Shown here piece after piece: positions 1-5,972 of a stretch of DNA of 7,239 bases (its first letter is position 1; each line of letters begins with the position of its first letter). A program made the position numbers and the translations under genes. Origin of the DNA: Rudanella sp. (GTDB lineage Bacteria; Bacteroidota; Bacteroidia; Cytophagales; Spirosomataceae); NCBI GenBank assembly GCA_026785985.1, contig JAJAYX010000394.1, positions 1-7,239 on the forward strand, given 5' to 3'. The notes under the pieces were generated by a model. That model did no database searches and was not told the DNA's origin. It saw nothing but the letters and a program-made list of their open reading frames with translations.

Positions 1-71
1 CCCCGGTTCTTGCGGAAAACAACGTAACTCTCGACTGATTCGGAGCCTGTTACCCGCTTTTAAATTCAGTA

Positions 72-157
72 CGCGGACGGGAGTTCGCGGTGTAGTGTTC
101 TGGTGGCTCGCTTTTATGGATGCGCGATCCGGGCAGTGAATCAAATTCACGCTACAC
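72..157. repeat. Cluster of nested inverted repeats, possible intergenic repeat element
   Basis: Seen directly: an outer 9-bp stem with one G-T pair joins 90-98 (GTGTAGTGT) to 149-157 (ACGCTACAC). Inside it are GGAT-gcgcg-ATCC (118-130) and GTGAAT-caa-ATTCAC (136-150); the last shares two bases with the outer stem. A further hairpin, CGCGGA/TTCGCG, lies just outside at 72-89. Several hairpins in 86 bases of non-coding DNA suggest a dispersed intergenic repeat or a structured leader. No second copy is visible in the window. It does not fold as a tRNA and I recognise no riboswitch. Confidence 0.35.
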
Positions 158-192
158 GTTTTTATCGAGACCGTTTGGCCCCTGTGTCGCCC

Positions 193-241
193 AAAAACCG
201 TTCGTGCAATTCCGGTGGGCGTGTGGGTCGAACGGTTTTTT
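193..241. terminator. Inverted repeat with A-tract and T-tract, terminator-like
   Basis: Perfect 12-base arms, AAAAACCGTTCG (193-204) and CGAACGGTTTTT (229-240), flank a 24-base loop, and a sixth T follows at 241. The A-tract and T-tract on either side would suit an intrinsic terminator in either direction. It could end an off-window + strand gene. The loop is longer than usual for such terminators, so a role as an operator or leader structure for the DUF58 gene is also possible. A GTG codon at 215 that could be mistaken for the DUF58 start lies in the loop. Confidence 0.45.
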
Positions 242-244
242 CGT

Positions 245-252
245 TATCTTGA
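245..252 (+). promoter_or_regulatory. Possible Bacteroidota -7 box upstream of the DUF58 gene
   Basis: TATCTTGA resembles the Bacteroidota -7 consensus TAnnTTTG with two mismatches. It sits just after the inverted repeat and ends 4 bases before the ATG at 257. No TTG-type -33 element is evident about 19-21 bases upstream. If real, transcription would begin at or next to the start codon, giving a leaderless or nearly leaderless mRNA. The call is weak. Confidence 0.25.
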
Positions 253-256
253 CAAC

Positions 257-1168
257 ATGAAGCAGCAACTTAACCTGGCCCAGATTCGGGAATATGGGAA
301 CGTCGAATTTTTGGCCCGGCAAATGGTCGAAGGGTTCATTACGGGCCTGCACAAATCACCTTTCCACGGGTTTTCGGTCGAGTTTGCCGAACACCGGCTC
401 TATAATACCGGCGAAACCACGCGACACATCGACTGGAAAGTGTTCGGGAAAACCGAAAAACTGTTTGTGAAGCGGTACGAAGAGGAAACCAACCTCCGGT
501 GCCATTTGCTGGTCGATACGTCGTCGTCGATGTATTACCCCGAAAAAAATTATGGCAAACTTACCTTCAGCGTGATGGCCGCCGGTTGTTTGGCCTACAT
601 GCTTCAACGCCAAAAAGATGCCGTAAGCCTAACCACTTTTGCGGACTCAATCGATATGCAAACGCCGGTGAAGTCAACGCCTTCGCACGTTCATAAGTTG
701 TTTGCCAACCTCATCGACCTGATGCAACAGCCTAAAACGGCTCGCAAAACGTCGGCAGCGGAGGTGATTCATCAGATTGCCGAAAAGATCAATAAACGTT
801 CGCTGGTGATCATTTTCAGCGATATGTTTGAGAATTCGGAGAAGACCGACGCGCTGTTTTCGGCCCTTCAACACCTGCGCCACAACCTGCACGAGGTTTT
901 GGTTTTCCACGTAACCGACAAAAAAACCGAAGAAGATTTTGCGTTTGATGAGCGGCCTTACGAGTTTATCGACCTCGAAACGGGCGAAAAAGTAAAACTA
1001 CAGCCGGGTCAAATTCGCACCTCCTATCAGGAAGCCGTAAAGAGTTATTTTCAGGAGTTAAAACTCCGCTGCGGACAATACAAAATCGACTTCATCGAAG
1101 CCGACATCGCCCGTGGCTTCGATCAGATCCTGAGTTCGTATTTGGTGAAGAGGACGAAAATGAAATAA
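257..1168 (+). CDS. DUF58 family protein with VWA-like MIDAS motif
   Basis: This is a 303-residue soluble protein of the DUF58 family. The DUF58 signature spans residues 47-77, with R56 and the I58-D59-W60 core followed by the VKRYEEE stretch. A von Willebrand factor A-like fold follows. Its metal-site motif D87-T-S89-S-S91 matches DxSxS, and a later FSDMFE loop carries D189 as a likely further ligand. There is no signal peptide or membrane span. In many bacteria DUF58 proteins are encoded beside a MoxR AAA+ ATPase and are thought to act with it in protein assembly or stress responses. No moxR is visible here, as the 256 bases upstream are non-coding. I chose the ATG at 257 because MKQQLNLAQ is a typical family start and the in-frame GTG at 215 falls inside an inverted repeat. 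The stop codon lies in the arm of the downstream terminator. The molecular function is unknown. Confidence 0.9.
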   Translation: MKQQLNLAQIREYGNVEFLARQMVEGFITGLHKSPFHGFSVEFAEHRLYNTGETTRHIDWKVFGKTEKLFVKRYEEETNLRCHLLVDTSSSMYYPEKNYGKLTFSVMAAGCLAYMLQRQKDAVSLTTFADSIDMQTPVKSTPSHVHKLFANLIDLMQQPKTARKTSAAEVIHQIAEKINKRSLVIIFSDMFENSEKTDALFSALQHLRHNLHEVLVFHVTDKKTEEDFAFDERPYEFIDLETGEKVKLQPGQIRTSYQEAVKSYFQELKLRCGQYKIDFIEADIARGFDQILSSYLVKRTKMK

Positions 1169-1229
1169 AGGAGGAAAGGGATTGCTCACCCAAAACATGC
1201 GTCAGCAATCCCTTTTTCCTCCTTTATTT
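1163..1229. terminator. Bidirectional terminator shared by two convergent genes
   Basis: The left arm (1163-1186) and right arm (1204-1229) are reverse complements over 24 base pairs, with a 2-base bulge in the right arm, around a 17-base loop. The arms begin and end with A/T-rich tracts (AAATAAAGG and CCTTTATTT), giving a pyrimidine-rich, partly T-rich tail in both directions. The TAA of the DUF58 gene (1166-1168) lies in the left arm and the TAA of the thioredoxin gene (1224-1226 on the - strand) lies in the right arm. One palindrome therefore supplies AAA-TAA, Lys-stop, to both genes. Confidence 0.85.
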
Positions 1230-2699
1230 GCCCGCTTTTGGCTCTTTTTTAGTTGCGGGGGCGGCCGTTGTTGCTTTAATAGCTTGCTGGCGTTTGTGGA
1301 AATCAATAAAATCGCCGACTTGCTCTGCCGGAACACCACGCCCGATGATTTTCTTTTCTTTGTCCAACACATAAACGGTTGGCGTTGTAAACACATCGTA
1401 CTGATGCCGGAAGTCCGTACGGAAATCGTAATCGTAGCCGTTTATCCAGTTCTGAATTTTAAACTCCCGGATCAATTTTTTCCAGGCTTCGGGGCTTCCA
1501 TTGGGGGTTGGAACGGCCAATATTTGGATTCCTTTGCTCCGGTTGGCATCCATATATTTTTTCACTTCGGGAATGGCTTTCCGGCAGTGCCCGCAATCCA
1601 CATCATACAGGAACACAATCAGATAATCGGCTTTGATACCAGCATAATTAATGGGTCGGCGAAGGGTGTCGCTCACCGAAAGCGGTGGTAGTACTTTACC
1701 AATTAGCAACGGCTTCATGGTATTCACTTTCTCCTTCACTTTGGCCAAAGCCGTCGAATCCGATAGGGGCATAATACCCGTCAGGTAATATTTCTCGGCC
1801 ATGTGGATGAACACCCCGTCGGTTCCCAACACTTTGGGTCGCTCATATTCGCTGGTGATCCAGTAAATCGTGTAAAGGTTCATTTCTTTACTGGCCTTTG
1901 TTTTCTCGGCCAGCATATCAGCTTCTTTAATCAGCGAGTCCGATTGCTGCACGGTCAATTCCTTAATATACCGCTCCAGTTTGCGTTGGTAAACCGGCGT
2001 AAGCAAAAAACGCTCGTCGGCCAAGTCGATGTTGTCCCAGTAATGGGCTTTGTAGTAATTAAATGTCCAGATTGAATCGGGCCGGCCATTAGCCGCTTTG
2101 GGTGCTTCGGGGACTTCCGGTTCGGAGTTGGCAGCTACTACTTTAGCGGCAAATAAGCCCTTGTTGTTCGCAATAAAGTCGATGCGAAGAGTATTGGCTT
2201 TTTTGGCCAGGTCGTTTTGCTGTTTGTTGAACATCGCGGTGGAAACCGCATCACTGCGCATCTTGCGCTGAATGTCGATAGCCTGAGCTTCCTCGTAGAA
2301 TTTGGCCAATGCCTGCTGATAGTCGTAGAATTTCTCGTTTTCGGTCGAGCCAGTAACCTTCATGGCCTTAATAAAACTGGCCGTGTCGGTTACGAACGAG
2401 AACGTCTGCTTATCATCTATAATAAACTCCATATACCGTTGCTTTGGGGTCAAAACAAGGTACAGACCCTGGGGAAGTGCTTTGGATCCCTCGAATACAA
2501 AGCGGCCTTCAGCGTCTATTTTGGCGGTATCTTTCGGAATATATTGAGTGCCAGACCGATACCAGTGAGCCAGCACCATCGACGAGTCGCGCAGGCCTTT
2601 TACCTGACCACTAATACGAAATGGTTTGTCGGTGGTTTGGGCGAAGAGGGCAGCAGTGGACAACATGGCCAGCAGTGCCAGGCAGAATACTTTTTTCAT
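1224..2699 (-). CDS. Secreted thioredoxin-fold protein (DUF4369 / DUF5106 / TlpA-like)
   Basis: This 491-residue exported protein is probably a periplasmic or envelope thiol-disulfide oxidoreductase. Residues 1-20 form a signal peptide (KK, a hydrophobic core, then LFA before Q21) with a type I cleavage site; C6 is not in a lipobox. Residues 27-118 resemble the DUF4369 beta-rich domain. A mostly helical middle part, about 120-335, is DUF5106-like. A thioredoxin-like domain covers about 336-470, with the active site D368-C369-G370-H371-C372 and the cis-proline motif T439-P440. The tail from 471 is rich in Ala, Lys and Pro and probably disordered. The CGHC active site is the form seen in PDI-like proteins. 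Such multi-domain proteins are common in Bacteroidota, where the substrates are mostly unknown. The ATG gives a complete signal peptide, so the start is secure. A TAAATTTG box lies about 50 bases upstream. No partner gene is adjacent on the strand. Confidence 0.88.
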   Translation of the reverse strand: MKKVFCLALLAMLSTAALFAQTTDKPFRISGQVKGLRDSSMVLAHWYRSGTQYIPKDTAKIDAEGRFVFEGSKALPQGLYLVLTPKQRYMEFIIDDKQTFSFVTDTASFIKAMKVTGSTENEKFYDYQQALAKFYEEAQAIDIQRKMRSDAVSTAMFNKQQNDLAKKANTLRIDFIANNKGLFAAKVVAANSEPEVPEAPKAANGRPDSIWTFNYYKAHYWDNIDLADERFLLTPVYQRKLERYIKELTVQQSDSLIKEADMLAEKTKASKEMNLYTIYWITSEYERPKVLGTDGVFIHMAEKYYLTGIMPLSDSTALAKVKEKVNTMKPLLIGKVLPPLSVSDTLRRPINYAGIKADYLIVFLYDVDCGHCRKAIPEVKKYMDANRSKGIQILAVPTPNGSPEAWKKLIREFKIQNWINGYDYDFRTDFRHQYDVFTTPTVYVLDKEKKIIGRGVPAEQVGDFIDFHKRQQAIKATTAAPATKKEPKAGK

Positions 2700-2735
2700 G
2701 CGGAGTGATACAGTTTTATCGAATCGCCGAAGCGG

Positions 2736-2762
2736 TTGGCAACCACAAATTTAAGCTATAAT
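2736..2762 (+). promoter_or_regulatory. Sigma70-like TTGGCA/TATAAT pair facing the YdcF-like gene
   Basis: TTGGCA (2736-2741) and a perfect TATAAT (2757-2762) are separated by 15 bases and point towards the gene at 2879. The spacer is shorter than the 17-base optimum. The main Bacteroidota sigma factor prefers TTG/TAnnTTTG, so this may be chance. It overlaps the opposing -7 box at 2746-2753. Confidence 0.2.
2746..2753 (-). promoter_or_regulatory. Bacteroidota -7 box for the thioredoxin-fold gene
   Basis: Read on the - strand this is TAAATTTG, an exact match to TAnnTTTG. Transcription would begin near 2740, leaving a leader of about 40 bases before the ATG at 2699. No clear TTG element is present 19-21 bases upstream. 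The same octamer occurs at a similar place before pfkA. Confidence 0.5.
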
Positions 2763-2772
2763 CCTTATTGCT

Positions 2773-2862
2773 GGATAGGGGCAGAAAGACATTACAAGAA
2801 AGAATGCGGGCTATCCTGAAACGTAGAATTGTCTTTCTTCTTGCGTCTTGTGTCCTTTATCC
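2773..2862. repeat. Imperfect inverted repeat, purine-rich then pyrimidine-rich
   Basis: AGAAAGACA (2783-2791) is the exact reverse complement of TGTCTTTCT (2830-2838). GGATAG (2773-2778) pairs with CTATCC (2811-2816), and GGATA can alternatively pair with TATCC at 2858-2862. The left half is purine-rich and the right half pyrimidine-rich on the + strand. The element lies in the leader region of the YdcF-like gene and is open in the gene's frame, which creates a false N-terminal extension. Function unknown. Confidence 0.35.
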
Positions 2863-2878
2863 GTCCAAAAATCGCGCC

Positions 2879-3670
2879 ATGTTCTATTTTCTTTCCAAAA
2901 CGCTCTTTTATTTACTTACGCCTGCCGGATGGGTGTTTTTTGCCCTGATCGGAGCCGTTTTTCTGCGAAACCACCCCTGGAAACAACGGTTTATGATCAC
3001 GGCGCTGGCTTTGTTTTGGTTGTTGGGAAACGGACCGCTGGTGAACGAAGTGATGCGCGTTTGGGAGGTCGAAACCCCGGTTTTACCGCTGAAAACGACC
3101 ACTAAATCGCCCAGCGTAGCGGTTATTCTAACGGGGGGCATGATTAACGGTCTCTATAAACCAACCCCCATCCGACCTGTTTTCAGCACCGAGGCCGACC
3201 GCGCCGGGCAAGCCCTGTGGCTGTACAAAACCGGGCGGGTGCGAAAAATTATGATCAGCGGTGGGCAGGGGAACCTGGCTTTTCAGGCGCCAGGCGAAGT
3301 GGACGAAGGCCAGATGATCCGAATTTTTCTGGAAACGGCGGGTGTTCCTGGCACTGATATTCTGCTGGAAAACAAATCGAAAAACACGCACGAGAATGCT
3401 CAATTCTCGGCGCTAATGCTGCGTCAGAACCTGCAGACAGGCACTTGCGTACTGGTAACCTCAGCCTGGCACATGCGCCGGGCGAGGGCCTGCTTCCAGA
3501 AACAGGGCATAACTGTTGTTCCGTGGCCAGCCGCCCAACTGAGCGAACGCCGGGCCACCGCGCCGGGAGCCTATCTCTTACCCAGCGAAAAAGCCTTCCA
3601 CGATGCCCACTTGCTCTTTCGGGAACTGGTGGGATATGCAACGTATTGGGTGGTTGGGTATTTAGACTGA
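2879..3670 (+). CDS. YdcF/ElyC/SanA-family membrane protein (DUF218 domain)
   Basis: This 263-residue protein has two N-terminal hydrophobic segments (about 7-29 and 38-55) followed by a DUF218 domain, the same architecture as ElyC of Escherichia coli. DUF218 motifs are visible in order: AVILTGG (81-87), the D108-R109 pair, KIMISGGQG (123-131), the ENKSKNTHENA block (164-174) and LVTSAWHMRRA (192-202) with H198, R200 and R201. ElyC affects envelope biogenesis and SanA vancomycin sensitivity in E. coli; the biochemical activity is not settled, and the role here is inferred only as envelope-related. I chose the ATG at 2879 because MFYFLSKTLFYLLTP is a typical family start. The frame stays open to an ATG at 2768, but that 37-residue extension is Arg/Lys-rich and read from the inverted repeat. 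The 3' end overlaps the pfkA 3' end by 9 bases on the opposite strand. Confidence 0.88.
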   Translation: MFYFLSKTLFYLLTPAGWVFFALIGAVFLRNHPWKQRFMITALALFWLLGNGPLVNEVMRVWEVETPVLPLKTTTKSPSVAVILTGGMINGLYKPTPIRPVFSTEADRAGQALWLYKTGRVRKIMISGGQGNLAFQAPGEVDEGQMIRIFLETAGVPGTDILLENKSKNTHENAQFSALMLRQNLQTGTCVLVTSAWHMRRARACFQKQGITVVPWPAAQLSERRATAPGAYLLPSEKAFHDAHLLFRELVGYATYWVVGYLD

Positions 3671-4636
3671 CAATATCTTTACCATTCGGAGCAAATCCTG
3701 ATTGATTGGTTTGGGGAGCCGAATGGTATCGCGGAAGGGCGTGTAAACCAGTTCGTTGTTGATGACCCCGGCCATTTCATTTTTGTGACCATCCATCAAT
3801 CCCTCTAAGGCACCAAGGCCCAGGCGGCTGGCCAGAATCCGATCGTAGGCCGTTGGGATGCCCCCGCGCTGAATGTGGCCCAGAGTCGTTACCCGCATGT
3901 CGATGTCGGGATCGACTTGTTTGCGGATTTTTTCGGCAACTTCAACAGCGTTGCCTTCTTCTTCGCCCTCGGCAACCACAATAATCGAGGAAGATTTCTG
4001 ACGGCTCCAGCCCTGTTTCAGTACATTGACCACTTCGGAAATGGGGGTAAGCACTTCGGGCACCATCACCATTTCAGCTCCGCCCGCAATCCCCGACTGA
4101 ATGGCAATGTAGCCGGAGTCGCGGCCCATTACTTCAATAAAAAAGATGCGGTCGTGCGAGTCGGCGGTGTCGCGGATTTTGTCAATAGCTTCGAGAGCGG
4201 TGTTCACTGCCGTATCAAAGCCAATAGTATAGTCGGTGCCGTAGAGGTCGTTATCGATGGTTCCGGGTGCGCCCACGGTTGGAATACCGTATTCATCATA
4301 AAAGATGGTTGCACCGGTAAACGTGCCGTTTCCACCAATGGCAACCAGGCCCTCAATGCCAAATTTCTGTAGTTGATCGTAAGCTTTTTTGCGGCCTTCG
4401 ACAGTCATAAACTCCTTACTCCGTGCCGATTTCAGGATGGTTCCTCCGCGTTGCACAATGTTGCTTACGGAATGGGAAGTCATCTGAAATATATCGCCGT
4501 TTATCATTCCGTTGTACCCCCGACGAATGCCAAACACTTCGATTCCGTGGTAAACAGCCCCCCGAACAACGGCCCGGATGCAGGCATTCATACCCGGAGC
4601 GTCGCCACCAGAGGTAAATACAGCGATTCGTTTCAT
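3662..4636 (-). CDS. pfkA: ATP-dependent 6-phosphofructokinase
   Basis: This cytoplasmic glycolytic enzyme phosphorylates fructose 6-phosphate to fructose 1,6-bisphosphate. At 324 residues it has the usual length of the short bacterial PfkA subunit. Visible landmarks: TSGGDAPGMN (8-17, nucleotide binding), PGTIDND (124-130) with D128 the expected catalytic base, R163, VMGRDSG (169-175), E223, R248, GHIQRGG (253-259) with H254 and R257, and YDRILASR (264-271). G104 and G125 fit the ATP-dependent rather than the pyrophosphate-dependent class. The oddity is GGNGT at 101-105: N103 aligns with D103 of the E. coli enzyme, which helps bind Mg-ATP. All other expected sites are present, so I keep the PfkA call. 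No Shine-Dalgarno is present; a TAAATTTG box lies about 65 bases upstream. The upstream glycosyltransferase is on the same strand 117 bases away, but the box suggests separate transcription. The stop lies inside the opposing YdcF-like gene. Confidence 0.95.
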   Translation of the reverse strand: MKRIAVFTSGGDAPGMNACIRAVVRGAVYHGIEVFGIRRGYNGMINGDIFQMTSHSVSNIVQRGGTILKSARSKEFMTVEGRKKAYDQLQKFGIEGLVAIGGNGTFTGATIFYDEYGIPTVGAPGTIDNDLYGTDYTIGFDTAVNTALEAIDKIRDTADSHDRIFFIEVMGRDSGYIAIQSGIAGGAEMVMVPEVLTPISEVVNVLKQGWSRQKSSSIIVVAEGEEEGNAVEVAEKIRKQVDPDIDMRVTTLGHIQRGGIPTAYDRILASRLGLGALEGLMDGHKNEMAGVINNELVYTPFRDTIRLPKPINQDLLRMVKILSV

Positions 4637-4699
4637 AGGTTAAGCCAATTTTTTAAAAGAAAAGGTCTAATTCAGCCAACAACAGTTGTATTTCAACAC

Positions 4700-4707
4700 C
4701 AAATTTA
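4700..4707 (-). promoter_or_regulatory. Bacteroidota -7 box for pfkA
   Basis: Read on the - strand this is TAAATTTG, an exact match to TAnnTTTG, in the 117-base gap between the glycosyltransferase stop and the pfkA start. Transcription would begin near 4694, with a leader of about 58 bases. A small GTTG-tattt-CAAC inverted repeat (4685-4697) sits over the expected start point. No clear -33 TTG is seen. Confidence 0.45.
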
Positions 4708-4753
4708 TGAGATAAAACGGGATGGGAACGCGGGTGGAGGTAACGGAATTGAT

Positions 4754-5881
4754 TTAAACAGATTTCTTAGCAATTTCATCATACGCCTGCCCGACCATTC
4801 GCTGCAAGTTCAGGGCAACCTGTCCGGCTTTTGCCTTATATTCGGCAACGGTTTTTTGGGTGATGGTTTCATAAAAATCCACCATCTGATTGTTGATGTT
4901 GTGGTTAGCATCAATCAAAAAAGCGGCCTCCTGCAACAGCACGTAACTATCGCTGTCGGGATCGCCACAGAACAGGATGGGCGAACCGGAACCAATGGCA
5001 CTCATCGCTTTGGAAGGCACGGCAATATGGGTCCATTCGGGCAGCAGGCTCACCAACTGCACATCAAGATAGTGGAGTTGGCTGCGGGGGATGTTGGGCA
5101 ACCGAATAACGCCTTCGCACCCGTTGGCCACCGTCCAAACCTCGTCGGCTTTGGTGCCATAAAGAGCCAAAACAAGCCGAAAACGGCTGGGATCGAGGTT
5201 TTTGATTACGCTTTTAAGAAACTCCGCCGAGTGCGCCTGCCCAATGTTTCCGGCATAGCCAAGGTAGATTAATCCGTCGTCTTTTGTGTGCCAGGCAGGG
5301 TGGTTAGGGTCGCATTCCTGGTGCATCAGAACCCCACAGGGCAAGATTGTGGTGGGAATATCGCGTCCATATTTGGCTAACACATGAGTTGCCTGCCGGG
5401 GGCCGAGGGCAATGAGCCGTTCGGGGGCATTCCGGTAGGTTTGGCGGATCACCCAACGGTAGAACGGGTTTGTCGGATTCACTTTTCCCTCGGCGGCAAA
5501 CCCCTCCGGGAACAAATCCATCGACCAAAGCCAATATGGGGTTTTGCGCAACAACAGCGAAGCCCAAAACGGCAGCATCGGCGGGCTTGTCATAATGACC
5601 AGAGGCCCCTTGCGAACTTTTATGGCCTTCCGAATCAGGAAGAAACCATCTAAAAGACCCGCCATTAAACGAATAAGGCCGTTTTTGCCTTCATAAATCG
5701 TTTTCACGGCATGGGTTTCGCCAACAGGTTGCCGCACGGCACCGCCCCCGTCATAGGTTCGATCAATATGCACCACCACCACCTCAAGCCCGTGCTGCTC
5801 GATCAGGTAGCGGGCCAAATCCCAGGCCGATTCGCCTGTGATGCCGGGATTGGGCGGGTAGTGACGGTTGACGATGGTCAT
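4754..5881 (-). CDS. GT-B glycosyltransferase, WbuB-like (GT4 type)
   Basis: This 375-residue glycosyltransferase probably adds a sugar from a nucleotide-sugar donor to a lipid-linked or polysaccharide acceptor at the inner membrane. The N-terminal Rossmann-like half begins with TIVNRHYPPNPGITGESAWDL (2-22), the acceptor-side loop typical of WbuB-like enzymes. It carries MTSPPMLPF (97-105) and MDLFPEG (121-127), equivalent to the DLWPE motif. The C-terminal half starts at GYAGNIGQAHSAEFL (208-222) and contains the donor-site region SLLPEWTHIAVPSK (278-291) followed by AIGSGSPILFCGDPDS (295-310). There are no clear membrane spans. The sugar is not predictable. I chose the ATG at 5881 because the family motif begins there; the frame is open to 5947, but that extra part is translated from the tetranucleotide hairpin. 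It lies 82 bases downstream of another glycosyltransferase on the same strand, so the two probably act in one surface-glycan pathway. Confidence 0.87.
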   Translation of the reverse strand: MTIVNRHYPPNPGITGESAWDLARYLIEQHGLEVVVVHIDRTYDGGGAVRQPVGETHAVKTIYEGKNGLIRLMAGLLDGFFLIRKAIKVRKGPLVIMTSPPMLPFWASLLLRKTPYWLWSMDLFPEGFAAEGKVNPTNPFYRWVIRQTYRNAPERLIALGPRQATHVLAKYGRDIPTTILPCGVLMHQECDPNHPAWHTKDDGLIYLGYAGNIGQAHSAEFLKSVIKNLDPSRFRLVLALYGTKADEVWTVANGCEGVIRLPNIPRSQLHYLDVQLVSLLPEWTHIAVPSKAMSAIGSGSPILFCGDPDSDSYVLLQEAAFLIDANHNINNQMVDFYETITQKTVAEYKAKAGQVALNLQRMVGQAYDEIAKKSV

Positions 5882-5889
5882 GGTTGGTG

Positions 5890-5972
5890 ATTGAGTGATT
5901 GGGCGAATGAGTGAGTGAGTGAACGAAGGCAAGCCTCCAAGTTTCACTCACTCATTCGCCCAATTACTTAAT
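5890..5972. repeat. Long hairpin built from GTGA-like tetranucleotides between two glycosyltransferase genes
   Basis: The arms 5898-5918 and 5944-5964 are perfect 21-base reverse complements. They extend outward to 5890 and 5972 with only G-T wobbles, giving a stem of about 29 bp around a 25-base loop. The left arm lies within a period-4 tract, 5887-5926, of ten units resembling GTGA (gtga, ttga, gtga, ttgg, gcga, atga, then gtga three times, acga). The outer right arm contains the stop codon of the upstream glycosyltransferase (5964-5966), and the stem ends 8 bases before the ATG of the next. No T-run follows on the - strand, so it is not a classical intrinsic terminator. It may attenuate the downstream gene, stabilise mRNA ends, or be a dispersed repeat. 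Confidence 0.75.

Larger units (their letters stand above)
1..256. other. Non-coding left-edge region
   Basis: I see no gene I can support here. The only frame open on the + strand from the window edge runs from 2 to a TGA at 137-139. Its 45 residues (ending DARSGQ) show no recognisable motif, so it could be the tail of an upstream gene or chance. The - strand gives only an antisense shadow of the DUF58 gene. The region is rich in short inverted repeats, described separately at 72-157 and 193-241. Confidence 0.6.

Noticed and set aside
86..96. CGCGGTGTAGT also occurs at 7181-7191
   Set aside because: The match is 11 bases, the second copy is inside glycosyltransferase coding sequence, and the flanks diverge, so it is probably chance.
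2..139. Open frame from the window edge as the end of an upstream gene
   Set aside because: Its residues show no motif, and the sequence overlaps the hairpin cluster at 72-157. It cannot be excluded without the sequence to the left.
215..256. GTG start giving the DUF58 protein 14 extra residues
   Set aside because: The extension is read from the inverted repeat at 193-241, and the family typically starts as at the ATG at 257.
1182..1691. A 169-codon open frame on the + strand
   Set aside because: It is the antisense of the thioredoxin domain coding region, starts in the terminator loop, and its product has no recognisable domain.
2217..2708. A 163-codon open frame on the + strand
   Set aside because: It is antisense to the signal peptide and DUF4369 part of the thioredoxin-fold gene; no motif or plausible start signal.
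2768..2878. Upstream ATG giving the YdcF-like protein 37 extra residues
   Set aside because: The extension is Arg/Lys-rich, derives from the inverted repeat at 2773-2862, and precedes the membrane segment that normally begins these proteins.
4373..5272. A 299-codon open frame on the + strand
   Set aside because: It is antisense to pfkA and the WbuB-like glycosyltransferase, crosses the pfkA promoter gap, and its protein shows no motif. Both genes on the other strand have clear families.
5887..5926. GTGA repeats as a CRISPR-like or phase-variable coding repeat
   Set aside because: There are no spacers, the units are only 4 bases, and the tract lies between genes rather than inside a reading frame, so it is not CRISPR and not a coding phase switch.
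5882..5947. Upstream ATG giving the WbuB-like protein 22 extra residues
   Set aside because: The extension (THSLIRPITQS) is the translation of the tetranucleotide hairpin; the family motif begins at the ATG at 5881.
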